NCBI RefSeq assembly: GCF_949987515.2
Contig: NW_027192651.1
Location: 1,488,001-1,552,000, forward strand
DNA: 64,000 bases
DNA from: Delphinus delphis
Lineage: Eukaryota; Chordata; Mammalia; Artiodactyla; Delphinidae
Direction: 5' to 3'
The translations under genes were made by a program, and so were the position numbers. The notes beneath the pieces are model-generated. The model made no database searches. It was not told where the DNA came from and saw only the letters and a program-made list of their open reading frames with translations. Positions 1 to 11,784 of the stretch are shown here, in pieces; position 1 is the stretch's first letter, and each line of letters opens with the position of its first letter.

Positions 1-735
1 TATGGATTGCTATGTCTCCGAAAGAGAATCAAGCATGTGTACAGGGGCATAAACGCAGCAGTGATAGGATTGGAGAGGTTCGGTGAGCAAATGAAGACCC
101 TTTGAAGTCATATTGCATGGTACCCATTCCACGGCTTTCAACTACCCAGGTTTTAGGTATTCTTCCTTCAGCTAAAACATGCATGTGGAACCCAGAGTAT
201 GATCAACCATGTTATCGGGAGACGTGTTCAAATATGTCTCAGTTTTTGTACCCTGGTACACGGGTGCAACATTCCAGACGCTTTACTAACACTCTCCCGA
301 CTTGGAGAGTCAGTCCCTTTAACCTCCTGTTTGGCCCAGTTTGCAATTTCTGCGGAAGATGAACAGGAATAGCGAGAACCAATGAGAGACTAGCTGGAGG
401 TGTCTGAACGGGCAAATTTAACTCTCATTTCCCACCAGGAAGAGGAATTAACCAAAGGCTCAGTGTGCCGTGCCAGAACCAGATTAGGGCCTGAAGCCAT
501 CCTGCGGTGTTGCGGCCAGGTCACCAGAAAGCGAGTTGAAGAAAGGAGCTCAGGGGCACTGTAATTCACAAACCTGCAGAGTTATAAATGACAGCTATCG
601 TCCAAAAATACACTGAAGTAAGGCTGCCAAGAGGACTTGAAAGCGGGGCAGAATTGCAGGAAACCGATTTCAGGAGGTAGACTGGAATTGCATTGAAAGC
701 ATAGGAAAAGAGGCAGAACGTCCACAATGATGCAC
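1..735 (+). repeat. Partial satellite unit cut by window start
   Basis: The window opens inside the L1-derived part of a unit, near its 3' end. The deletion scar (cagcagtgataggattgg) lies at about 55-72, followed by the unrecognised ~670-bp left region that runs to the palindrome at 736. Shares the variants gttttaggtattc and ttttgtaccctgg with only some later units. Confidence 0.9.
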
Positions 736-807
736 TTGGCCAAAAAGGGCGTATGCGTTTTTTCCTGAATATATTCAGGAAAAAACGCATACGCCCTTTT
801 TGGCCAA
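736..807. repeat. 72-bp perfect palindrome (type copy)
   Basis: Two 36-bp arms with no spacer, centred on aatatatt; the outer ends are TTGGCC and GGCCAA. Every base of the left arm pairs with the right arm. The arms contain an A5, a GGGCG and a T6 tract. A single strand could fold into a 36-bp hairpin with minimal loop, or duplex DNA could extrude a cruciform. The same element opens all 37 units of the window. I do not recognise it as a known transposon end or protein site. Confidence 0.97.
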
Positions 808-834
808 CCAAGCAAGCTTGCAAAGGAAATCTGC
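808..834 (+). repeat. Linker with 10-bp palindrome and HindIII site
   Basis: Short stretch between the big palindrome and the L1-like part. It holds GCAAGCTTGC, itself a 10-bp palindrome containing AAGCTT. The site recurs in most units but reads GCAAACTTGC in the units starting at 48662, 51818, 54975 and 59710, so it is a simple restriction marker for that sub-family. Confidence 0.8.
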
Positions 835-1641
835 ACTACAATGAAGTCTCACTTCCCCCCGGCCAAAAGGGCCATCTGAAAAAAGTGTAAAATCCAGAAA
901 GACAACAGGCCATTGAGAACTGGGAGCCTTGTTATGCTGATGGGCGGGATGTAAATTGCCAACAGACACTTCGGAGAAGTGTATGGTGTTTCCTGAAACA
1001 TCTAAAAAACAAAGCAACAGAGCCTAGGGCACTTCCACTTATGGTCCTATAGCTTAGGGAAATTAAAATCAAAAAGACACAGCCACCCCAAAGTTTGGAA
1101 CGGCTCTGTTTACAAGAACCTCGTTTACAGTACAAGTTCAACATCGCAGAAAGTGAAAAATGGATAAAGAAGTTGTGGTATTTACTTACAAAGCAATATC
1201 ACTCAGCAATGAAATCTGTGTCATCAGGCCCTTAGCAGCACAATGAGTGGATTCAGGTATGATGATTCTAACTGAAATAAGTCACACAGAAAAAGAAACA
1301 TCATAAGATATCAGTAATACACGGAATGGAAACTTGGCTACACAGGAACTGAATTACAGAACAGAACAGGGTCTCAAATTTAGAAAACCAACTTATTCTT
1401 GCTTAAGGGTAAAGGTGAGTTGGGGTGCTGCATAAAACCAGAGATTGAAATGAGCACAGATAAAGTTCCTTAAGCCAAATATGGAATAGACAAGAGCTAC
1501 TCCTTGCTCAACGAAATGGACTCAACACCGCATATTAAACGCCTAAGAATGTACCTGACTAGTAAGTATCTTAAAACCTATGGATTGCTATGTCTCCGAA
1601 AGAGAATCAAGCATGTGTACAGGGGCATAAACGCAGCAGTG
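835..1641 (+). mobile_element. L1-derived half of the satellite unit (ORF2 end + 3' UTR)
   Basis: From actacaatgaag onward the order of landmarks follows the end of a cetartiodactyl L1: the actacaatgaggtatcac-like start, gggatgtaaattg, aaaaatggataaagaa, tatcactcagcaatgaaat, gaaataagtcacacagaaaa, then accaacttatgcttgc, gggaaaggtgagttgg and the 3' UTR tail. The coding frame of ORF2 is fully lost by substitutions and indels. Similarity is much clearer in the diverged copies at 19990 and 21760. The same segment recurs in every unit, so L1 sequence was captured before amplification. Read by eye against remembered L1 sequence. Confidence 0.8.
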
Positions 1642-1643
1642 AT

Positions 1644-2312
1644 AGGATTGGAGAGGTTCGGTGAGCAAATGAAGACCCTTTGAAGTCATATTGCATGGTA
1701 CCCATTGCACGGGTCTCAACTCTCCAGGTTTAAGGTATTCTTCCTTCAGCTAAAACATGCATGTGGAACCCAAGTATGATCAACCATGTGAACGGGAGAC
1801 ATGTTCAAATATGTCTCAGTTTTCCTCCCCTGGTACTCGGGTGCAACATTCCAGACGCTTTACTAACACTCTCCCGACTTGGAGAGTCAGCGCCTTTAAC
1901 CTCCTGTTTGGCCCAGTTTGCAATTTCTGCGGAAGATGAACAGGAATAGCGAGAACCAATGAGAGGCTAGCTGGAGGTGTCTGGACGGGCAAATTTAACT
2001 CTCATTTCCCACCAGGAAGAGGAAATAACCAAAGGCTCAGCGTGCCGTACCGGAACCAGATTAGGGCCTGAGGCCATCCTGCGGTGTTGCGGCCAGGTCA
2101 CAAGAAAGCGAGTTGAAGAAAGGAGCTCAGGGGCACTGTAATTCACAAACCTGCAGAGTTATAAATGACAGCTATCGTCCAAAAATAGACTGAAGTAAGG
2201 CTGCCAAGAGGACTTGAAAGCGGGGCAGAATTGCAGGAAACCGATTTCAGGAGGTAGACTGGAATTGCATTGAAAGCATAGGAAAAGAGGCAGAACGTCC
2301 ACAATGATGCAC
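1644..2312 (+). repeat. Unrecognised left region of the satellite unit
   Basis: About 670 bp between the deletion scar and the next palindrome. I recognise no gene, RNA or transposon in it. Fixed landmarks are aggattggagaggttcgg, ggtaccca, gtgttgcggccag and ggagctcagg (a SacI site). Minus-strand frames of 84-85 codons cross its right end and the palindrome, but two overlapping frames are open at once and both are by-products of repetition. Confidence 0.75.
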
Positions 2313-3891
2313 TTGGCCAAAAAGGGCGTATGCGTTTTTTCCTGAATATATTCAGGAAAAAACGCATACGCCCTTTTTGGCCAACCAAGCAAGCTTGCAA
2401 AGGAAATCTGCACTATAATGAAGTCTCACTTCCCCCGGTCAAAAGGGCCATCTGAAAAAAGTGTAAAATCCAGAAAGGCAGGACAGGCCATGGAGAACTG
2501 GGAGCCTTGTTATGCTGATGGGCGGGATTTAAATTGCCAACAACCACTCGGGAGAAGTGTATGGTGTTTCCTGAAACATCTAAAAAACAAAGCAACAGAA
2601 CCTCGGGCACTTCCACTTATGGTCCTATAGCTTAGGGAAATTAAAATCAAAAAGACACAGCCACCCCAAAGTTTGAAACGGCTCTGTTTACAAGAAGCTC
2701 GTTTACAGTACAAGTTCAACATCGCAGAAAGTGAAAAATGGATAAAGATGTTGTGGTATTTACTTACAAAGCAATATCACTCAGCAATGAAATCTGTGTC
2801 ATCAGGCCCTTAGCAGCACAATGAGTGGATTCAGGTATGATGATTCTAACTGAAATAAGTCACACAGAAAAAGTAACATCATAAGATATCAGTAATACAC
2901 GGAATGTAAACTTGGCTACACAGGAACTAAATTACAGAACAGAACAGGGTCTCAAATTTAGAAAACCAACTTATTCTTGCTTAAGGGTAAAGGTGAGTTG
3001 GGGTGCTGCATAAAACCAGAGATTGAAATGAGCACAGATAAAGTTCCTTAAGTAAAATATGGAATAGACTAGAGCTACTCCTTGCTCAACGAAATGGACT
3101 CAACACCGCATATTAAACGCCTAAGAATGTACCTGACTAGTAAGTATCTTAAAACCTATGGATTGCTATGCCTCCGAAAGAGAATCAAGCATGTGCACAG
3201 GGGCATAAATGCAGCAGTGATAGGATTGGAGAGGTTCGGTGAGCAAATGAAGACCCTTTGAAGTCATATTGCATGGTACCCATTACACGGGTCTTAACTC
3301 TCCAGGTTTAAGGTATTCTTCCTTCAGCTAAAACATGCATGTGGAACCTAGAGTATGATCAACCATGTGATCGGGAGACGTGTTCAAATATGTCTCAGTT
3401 TTTGTACCCTGGTACTCGGGTGCAACATTCCAGACGCTTTACTAACACTCTCCCCACTTGGAGAGTCAGTCCCTTTAACCTCCTGTTTGGCCCAGTTTGC
3501 AATTTCTGCGGAAGATGAACAGGAATAGCGAGAACCAATGAGAGACTAGCTGGAGGTGTCTGGACGGGCAAATTTAACTCTCATTTCCCACCAGGAAGAG
3601 GAATTAACCAAAGGCTCAGCGTGCCGTACCGGAACTAGATTAGGGCCGGAAGCCATCCTGCGGTGTTGCGGCCAGCTCACAAGAAAGCGAGTTGAAGAAA
3701 GGAGCTCAGGGGCACTGTAATTCACAAACGTGCAGAGTTATAAATGACAGCTATCGTCCAAAAATAGACTGAAGTAAGGCTGCCAAGAGGACTTGAAAGT
3801 GAGGCAGAATTGCAGGAAACCGATTTCAGGAGGTAGACTGGAATTGCATTGAAAGCATAGGAAAAGAGGCAGAACGTCCACAATGATGCAC
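2313..3891 (+). repeat. Satellite unit L2 (1579 bp)
   Basis: Perfect palindrome. Private changes include gcactataatg, gggatttaaattg and aaaaagtaacatc. It carries aagtaaaatatgg with agactagag near 3050, a linked pair also seen near 6210 and 25705. Confidence 0.92.
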
Positions 3892-5469
3892 TTGGCCAAA
3901 AAGGGCGTATGCGTTTTTTCCTGAATATATTCAGGAAAAAACGCATACGCCCTTTTTGGCCAACCAAGCAAGCTTGCAAAGGAAATCTGCACTACAATGA
4001 AGTTTCACTTCCCCCCAGTCAAAAGGGCCATCTGAAAAAAGTGTAAAATCCAGAAAGGCAGGACAGGCCATGGAGAACTGGGAGCCTTGTTATGCTGATG
4101 GGCGGGATGTAAATTGCCAACAGACACTCGGGAGAAGTGTATGGTGTTTCCTGAAACATTTAAAACAAAGCAACAGAGCCTAGGGCACTGCCACTTATGG
4201 TCCTATAGCTTAGGGAAATTAAAATAAAAAAGACACAGCCACCCCAAAGTTTGGGACGCCTCCGTTTACAAGAACCTCGCTTACCGTACAAGTTCAATAT
4301 CACAGAAAGTGAAAAATGGATAAAGAACTTGTGGTACTTACGTACAATGCAGTATCACTCAGCAATGAAATCTATGTCATCAGGCCCGTAGCAGCATAAT
4401 GAGTGGATTCAGGTACGATGATTCTAACTGAAATAAGTCACACAGAAAAAGAAACATCATAAGATATCACTAATACACGGAATGTAAACTTGGCTACACA
4501 GGAACTGCATTCCAAAACAGAACAGGGTCTCAAATTTAGAAAACCAACTTATGCTTGCTTAAGGGGAAAGGTGAGTTGGGGTGCTGCATAAAACCAGAGA
4601 TTGAAATGAGCACAGATAAAGTTCCTTAAGCCAAATATGGAATAGACAAGAGCTACTCCTTGCTCAACGAAATGGACTCAAAACCCCATATTAAACGCCT
4701 AAGAATGTACCTGACTAGTAAGTATCTTAAAACCTATGGATTGCTATGTCTCCGAAAGAGAATCAAGCATGTGTACAGGGGCATAAACGCAGCAGTGATA
4801 GGATTGGAGAGGTTCGGTGAGCAAATGAAGACCCTTTGAAGTCATATTGCATGGTACCCATTCCACGGGTTTCAACTACCCAGGTTTAAGGTATTCTTCC
4901 TTCAGCTAAAACATGCATGTGGAACCTAGAGTATGATCAACCATGTGATCGGGAGACGTGTTCAAATATGTCTCAGTTTTCCTCCCCTGGTACTCGGGTG
5001 GAACATTCCAGACGCTTTACTAACACTCTCCCCACTTGGAGAGTCAGTCCCTTTAACCTCCTGTTTGGCCCAGTTTGCAATTTCTGCGGAAGATGAACAG
5101 GAATAGTGAGAACCAATGAGAGGCTAGCTGGAGGTGTCTGGACGGGCAAATTTAACTCTCATTTCCCACCAGGAAGAGGAATTAATCAAAGGCTCAGCAT
5201 GCCGGGCCGGAACCAGATTAGGGCCTGAAGCCATCCTGCGGTGTTGCGGCCAGGTCACAAGAAAGCGAGTTGAAGAAAGGAGCTCAGGGGCACTGTAACT
5301 CACAAACCTGCAGAGTTATAAATGACAGCTATCGTCCAAAAATAGACTGAAGTAAGGCTGCCAAGAGGACTTGAAAGCGGGGCAGAATTGCAGGAAACCG
5401 ATTTCAGGAGGTAGACTGGAATTGCATTGAAAGCATAGGAAAAGAGGCAGAAAGTCCACAATGATGCAC
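3892..5469 (+). repeat. Satellite unit L3 (1578 bp), first half of a dimer
   Basis: Perfect palindrome. A small deletion gives acatttaaaacaaag near 4156. Carries gcattccaaaacag and aaaccccatatt, the same pair as unit 7048, which marks the first members of a local dimer repeat. Confidence 0.92.
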
Positions 5470-7047
5470 TTGGCCAAAAAGGGCGTATGCGTTTTTTCCT
5501 GAATATATTCAGGAAAAAACGCATACGCCCTTTTTGGCCAACCAAGCAAGCTTGCAAAGGAAATCTGCACTACAATGAAGTCTCACTTCCCCCCGGTCAA
5601 AAGGGCCATCTGAAAAAAGTGTAAAATCCAGAAAGGCAACAGGCCATTTAGAACTGGGAGCCTTGTTATGCTGATGGGCGGGATGTAAATTGCCAACAAC
5701 CACTCGGGAGAAGTGTATGGTGTTTCCTGAAACATCTAAAAAACAAAGCAACAGAGCCTAGGGCACTTCCACTTATGGTCCTATAGCTTAGGGAAATTAA
5801 AATCAAAAAGACACAGCCACCCCAAAGTTTGGAACGGCTCTGTTTACAAGAACCTCGTTTACAGTACAAGTTCAACATCGCAGAAAGTGAAAAATGGATA
5901 AAGAAGTTGTGGTTATCACTTACAAAGGAATATCACTCAACAATGAAATCTATGTCATCAGGCCCGTAGCAGCACAATGAGTGGATTCAGGTATGATGAT
6001 TCTAACTGAAATAAGTCACACAGAAAAAGAAACATCATAAGATATCAGTAATACACGGAATGTAAACTTGGCTACACAGGAACTAAATTACAGAACAGAA
6101 CACGGTCTCAAATTTAGAAAACCAACTTATGCTTGCTTAAGGGTAAAGGTGAGTTGGGGTGCTGCATAAAACCAGAGATTGAAATGAGCACAGATAAAGT
6201 TCCTTAAGTAAAATATGGAATAGACTAGAGCTACTCCTTGCTCAACGAAATGGACTCAACACCGCATATTAAACGCCTAAGAATGTACCTGACTAGTAAG
6301 TATCTTAAAACCTATGGATTGCTATGTCTCCGAAAGAGAATCAAGCATGTGTACAGGGGCATAAACGCAGCAGTGATAGGATTGGAGAGGTTCGGTGAGC
6401 AAATGAAGACCCTTTGAAGTCATATTGCATGGTACCCATTCCACGGGTTTCAACTACCAAGGTTTTAGGTATTCTTCCTTCAGCTAAAACATGCATGTGG
6501 AACCTAGAGTATGATCAACCATGTGATCGGGAGACGTGTTCAAATATGTCTCAGTTTTCGTACCCTGGTACTCGGGTGCAACATTCCAGACGCTTTACTA
6601 ACACTCTCCCCACTTGGAGAGTCAGTCCCTTTAACCTCCTGTTTGGCCCAGTTTGCAATTTCTGCGGAAGATGAACAGGAATAGCGAGAACCAATGAGAG
6701 ACTAGCTGGAGGTGTCTGGACGGGCAAATTTAACTCTCATTTCCCACCAGGAAGAGGAATTAACCAAAGGCTCAGCGTGCCGTACCGGAACTAGATTAGG
6801 GCCAGAAGCCATCCTGCGGTGTTGCGGCCAGCTCACAAGAAAGCGAGTTGAAGAAAGGAGCTCAGGGGCACTGTAATTCACAAACGTGCAGAGTTATAAA
6901 TGACAGCTATCGTCCAAAAATAGACTGAAGTAAGGCTGCCAAGAGGACTTGAAAGCGGGGCAGAATTGCAGGAAACCGATTTCAGGAGGTAGACTGGAAT
7001 TGCATTGAAAGCATAGGAAAAGAGGCAGAACGTCCACAATGATGCAC
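5470..7047 (+). repeat. Satellite unit L4 (1578 bp), second half of a dimer
   Basis: Perfect palindrome. Carries the short caacaggccatttagaac segment, otherwise seen only in unit 8628 with the same wording, and a private ggttatcacttac change near 5912. Confidence 0.92.
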
Positions 7048-8627
7048 TTGGCCAAAAAGGGCGTATGCGTTTTTTCCTGAATATATTCAGGAAAAAACGC
7101 ATACGCCCTTTTTGGCCAACCAAGCAAGCTTGCAAAGGAAATCTGCACTACAATGAAGTTTCACTTCCCCCCGGTCAAAAGGGCCATCTGAAAAAAGTGT
7201 AAAATCCAGAAAGGCAGGACAGGCCATGGAGAACTGGGAGCCTTGTTATGCTGATGGGCGGGATGTAAATTGCCAACAGACACTCGGGAGAAGTGTATGG
7301 TGTTTCCTGAAACATCTAAAAAACAAAGCAACAGAGCCTAGGGCACTTCCACTTATGGTCCTATAGCTTAGGGAAATTAAAATAAAAAAGACACAGCCAC
7401 CCCAAAGTTTGGGACGCCTCCGTTTACAAGAACCTCGCTTACCGTACAAGTTCAATATCACAGAAAGTGAAAAATGGATAAAGAACTTGTGGTACTTACG
7501 TACAATGCAGTATCACTCAGCAATGAAATCTATGTCATCAGGCCCGTAGCAGCATAATGAGTGGATTCAGGTACGATGATTCTAACTGAAATAAGTCACA
7601 CAGAAAAAGAAACATCATAAGATATCACTAATACACGGAATGTAAACTTGGCTACACAGGAACTGCATTCCAAAACAGAACAGGGTCTCAAATTTAGAAA
7701 ACCAACTTATGCTTGCTTAAGGGGAAAGGTGAGTTGGGGTGCTGCATAAAACCAGAGATTGAAATGAGCACAGATAAAGTTCCTTAAGCCAAATATGGAA
7801 TAGACAAGAGCTACTCCTTGCTCAACGAAATGGACTCAAAACCCCATATTAAACGCCTAAGAATGTACCTGACTAGTAAGTATCTTAAAACCTATGGATT
7901 GCTATGTCTCCGAAAGAGAATCAAGCATGTGTACAGGGGCATAAACGCAGCAGTGATAGGATTGGAGAGGTTCGGTGAGCAAATGAAGACCCTTTGAAGT
8001 CATATTGCATGGTACCCATTCCACGGGTTTCAACTACCCAGGTTTAAGGTATTCTTCCTTCAGCTAAAACATGCATGTGGAACCTAGAGTATGATCAACC
8101 ATGTGATCGGGAGACGTGTTCAAATATGTCTCAGTTTTCCTCCCCTGGTACTCGGGTGCAACATTCCAGACGCTTTACTAACACTCTCCCCACTTGGAGA
8201 GTCAGTCCCTTTAACCTCCTGTTTGGCCCAGTTTGCAATTTCTGCGGAAGATGAACAGGAATAGTGAGAACCAATGAGAGGCTAGCTGGAGGTGTCTGGA
8301 CGGGCAAATTTAACTCTCATTTCCCACCAGGAAGAGGAATTAATCAAAGGCTCAGCATGCCGGGCCGGAACAAGATTAGGGCCTGAAGCCATCCTGCGGT
8401 GTTGCGGCCAGGTCACAAGAAAGCGAGTTGAAGAAAGGAGCTCAGGGGCACTGTAACTCACAAACCTGCAGAGTTATAAATGACAGCTATCGTCCAAAAA
8501 TAGACTGAAGTAAGGCTGCCAAGAGGACTTGAAAGCGGGGCAGAATTGCAGGAAACCGATTTCAGGAGGTAGACTGGAATTGCATTGAAAGCATAGGAAA
8601 AGAGGCAGAACGTCCACAATGATGCAC
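7048..8627 (+). repeat. Satellite unit L5 (1580 bp)
   Basis: Perfect palindrome. Near-twin of unit 3892 in its first kilobase, 3156 bp away, but without that unit's acatttaaaac deletion. Confidence 0.92.
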
Positions 8628-10205
8628 TTGGCCAAAAAGGGCGTATGCGTTTTTTCCTGAATATATTCAGGAAAAAACGCATACGCCCTTTTTGGCCAAC
8701 CAAGCAAGCTTGCAAAGGAAATCTGCACTACAATGAAGTCTCACTTCCCCCCGGTCAAAAGGGCCATCTGAAAAAAGTGTAAAATCCAGAAAGGCAACAG
8801 GCCATTTAGAACTGGGAGCCTTGTTATGCTGATGGGCGGGATGTAAATTGCCAACAACCACTCGGGAGAAGTGTATGGTGTTTCCTGAAACATCTAAAAA
8901 ACAAAGCAACAGAGCCTAGGGAACTTCCACTTATGGTCCTATAGCTTAGGGAAATTAAAATCAAAAAGACACAGCCACCCCAAAGTTTGGAACGGCTCTG
9001 TTTACAAGAACCTCGTTTACAGTACAAGTTCAACATCGCAGAAAGTGAAAAATGGATAAAGAACTTGTGGTACTTACGTACAATGCAGTATCACTCAGCA
9101 ATGAAATCTATGTCATCAGGCCCATAGCAGCATAATGAGTGGATTCAGGTACGATGATTCTAACTGAAATAAGTCACACAGAAAAAGAAACATCATAAGA
9201 TATCAGTAATACACGGAATGTAAACTTGGCTACACAGGAACTGAATTACAGAACAGAACAGGGTCTCAAATTTAGAAACCCAACTTATGCTTGCTTAAGG
9301 GTAAAGGTGAGTTGGGGTGCTGCATAAAACCAGAGATTGAAATGAGCACAGATAAAGTTCCTTAAGCCAAATATGGAATAGACAAGAGCTACTCCTTGCT
9401 CAACGAAATGGACTCAACACCGCATATTAAACGCCTAAGAATGTACCTGACTGGTAAGTATCTTAAAACCTATGGATTGCTATGTCTCTGAAAGAGAATC
9501 AAGCATGTGTACAGGGGCATAAACGCAGCAGTGATAGGATTGGAGAGGTTCGGTGAGCAAATGAAGACCCTTTGAAGTCATATTGCATGGTACCCATTAC
9601 ACGGGTCTTAACTCTCCAGGTTTAAGGTATTCTTCCTTCAGCTAAAACCTGCATGTGGAACCCAGAGTATGATCAACCATGTGAACGGGAGACGTGTTCA
9701 AATATGTCTCAGTTTTCCTCCCCTGGTACTCGGGTGCAACATTCCAGACGCTTTACTAACACTCTCCCGACTTGGAGAGTCAGCGCCTTTAACCTCCTGT
9801 TTGGCCCAGTTTGCAATTTCTGCGGAAGATGAACAGGAGTAGCGAGAACCAATGAGAGACTAGCTGGAGGTGTCTGGACGGGCAAATTTAACTCTCATTT
9901 CCCACCAGGAAGAGGAAATTACCAAAGGCTCAGCGTGCTATGCCGGAACCAGATTAGGGCCTGAAGCCATCCTGCGGTGTTGCGGCCAGCTCACAAGAAA
10001 GCGAGTTGAAGAAAGGAGCTCAGGGGCACTGTAATTCACAAACCTGCAGAGTTATAAATGACAGCTATCGTCCAAAAATATACTGAAGTAAGGCTGCCAA
10101 GAGGACTTGAAAGCGGGGCAGAATTGCAGGAAACCGATTTCAGGAGGTAGACTGGAATTGCATTGAAAGCATAGGAAAAGAGGCAGAACGTCCACAATGA
10201 TGCAC
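8628..10205 (+). repeat. Satellite unit L6 (1578 bp), mosaic
   Basis: Perfect palindrome. The first ~430 bp match unit 5470; after about 9058 it switches to the gaacttgtggtacttacg type seen in units 3892 and 7048, then to the cagtaatacacgg type. This is a visible mosaic of two sub-families. Confidence 0.9.
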
Positions 10206-11784
10206 TTGGCCAAAAAGGGCGTATGCGTTTTTTCCTGAATATATTCAGGAAAAAACGCATACGCCCTTTTTGGCCAACCAAGCAAGCTTGCAAAGGAAAT
10301 CTGCACTACAATGAAGTCTCACTTCCCCCCGGTCAAAAGGGCCATCTGAATAAAGTGTAAAATCCAGAAAGGCAGGACAGGCCATGGAGAACTGGGAGCC
10401 TTGTTATGCTGTTGGGCGGGATGTAAATTGCCAATAGACACTCCGGAGAAGTGTATGGTGTTTCCTGAAACATCTAAAAAACAAAGCAACAGAGCCTAGG
10501 GCACTGCCACTTATGGTCCTATAGCTTAGGGAAATTAAAATCAAAAAGACACAGCCACCCCAAAGTTTGGGACGCCTCTGTTTACAAGAACCTCGTTTAC
10601 AGTACAAGTTCAACATCGCAGAAAGTGAAAAATGGATAAAGAATTTGTGGTATTTACTTACAAAGCAATATCACTCAGCAATGAAATCTGTGTCATCAGG
10701 CCCTTAGCAGCACAATGAGTGGATTCAGGTATGATGATTCTAACTGAAATAAGTCACACAGAAAAAGAAACATCATAAGATATCAGTAATACACGGAATG
10801 TAAACTTGGCTACACAGGAACTGAATTACAGAACAGAACAGGGTCTCAAATTTAGAAAACCAACTTATGCTCGCTTAAGGGGAAAGGTGAGTTGGGGTGC
10901 TGCATAAAACCAGAGATTGAAATGAGCACAGATAAAGTTCCTTAAGCCAAATATGGAATAGACAAGAGCTACTCCTTGCTCAACGAAATGGACTCAACAC
11001 CGCATATTAAATGCCTAAGAATGTACCTGACTAGTAAGTATCTTAAAACCTATGGATTGCTATGTCTCCGAAAGAGAATCAAGCATGTGTACAGGGGCAT
11101 AAACGCAGCAGTGATAGGATTGGAGAGGTTTGGTGAGCAAATGAAGACCCTTTGAAGTCATATTGCATGGTACCCATTACACGGGTCTTAACTCTCCAGG
11201 TTTAAGGTATTCTTCCTTCAGCTAAAACATGCATGTGGAACCCAAGTATGATCGACCATGTGAACGGGAGACGTGTTCAAATATGTCTCAGTTTTCCTCC
11301 CCTGGTACTCGGGTGCAACATTCCAGACACTTTACTAACACTCTCCCCACTTGGAGAGTCAGCGCCTTTAACCTCCTGTTTGGCCCAGTTTGCAATTTCT
11401 GCGGAAGATGAACAGGAATAGCGAGAACCAATGAGAGACTAGCTGGAGGTGTCTGGACGGGCAAATTTAACTCTCATTTCCCACCAGGAAGAGGAATTAA
11501 CCAAAGGCTCAGCGTGCCGTGCCGGAACCAGATTAGGGCCTGAAGCCATCCTGCGGTGTTGCGGCCAGGTCACAAGAAAGCGAGTTGAAGAAAGGAGCTC
11601 AGGGGCACTGTAATTCACAAACCTGCAGAGTTATAAATGACAGCTATCGTCCAAAAATATACTGAAGTAAGGCTGCCAAAAGGACTTGAAAGTGGGGCAG
11701 AATTGCAGGAAACCGATTTCAGGAGGTAGACTGGAATTGCATTGAAAGCATAGGAAAAGAGGCAGAACGTCCACAATGATGCAC
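10206..11784 (+). repeat. Satellite unit L7 (1579 bp)
   Basis: Perfect palindrome. Private changes ctgaataaagtg and gctgttgggcgg. Carries gggacgcctctg with ctccggagaag, as do units 11785 and 37605. Confidence 0.92.

Larger units (their letters stand above)
736..2312 (+). repeat. Satellite unit L1 (1577 bp)
   Basis: Begins with the perfect palindrome. Marker variants: ccccggccaaaag in place of the usual ggtcaaaag, a shortened gacaacaggccattgag segment, and ggaatggaaacttgg. The last two are shared with sub-family units of the right array (around 48830 and 57145), so sub-families are spread across the locus. Confidence 0.92.
3892..10205 (+). repeat. Higher-order repeat in left array: dimer ~3,157 bp x 2
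   Basis: Units 3892 and 7048 match each other, as do 5470 and 8628 over their first ~430 bp, giving offsets of 3,156 and 3,158 bp. Markers are gcattccaaaacag with aaaccccatatt for the first member and caacaggccatttag for the second. The second dimer is already converted toward other types in its last kilobase, so this dimer looks older or more reshuffled than the AB dimer. Confidence 0.8.

Noticed and set aside
736..807. Rho-independent terminator
   Set aside because: Stem with T tracts is present, but the context is mammalian satellite DNA and the T runs are inside the arms.
566..836. Minus-strand frames of 84-85 codons repeated in nearly every unit
   Set aside because: They look conserved only because the DNA is tandemly repeated. 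Two overlapping frames are open together, part of the frame is the palindrome read as a near-symmetric peptide, and no domain is recognisable. Substitutions show no obvious preference for third codon positions by eye.
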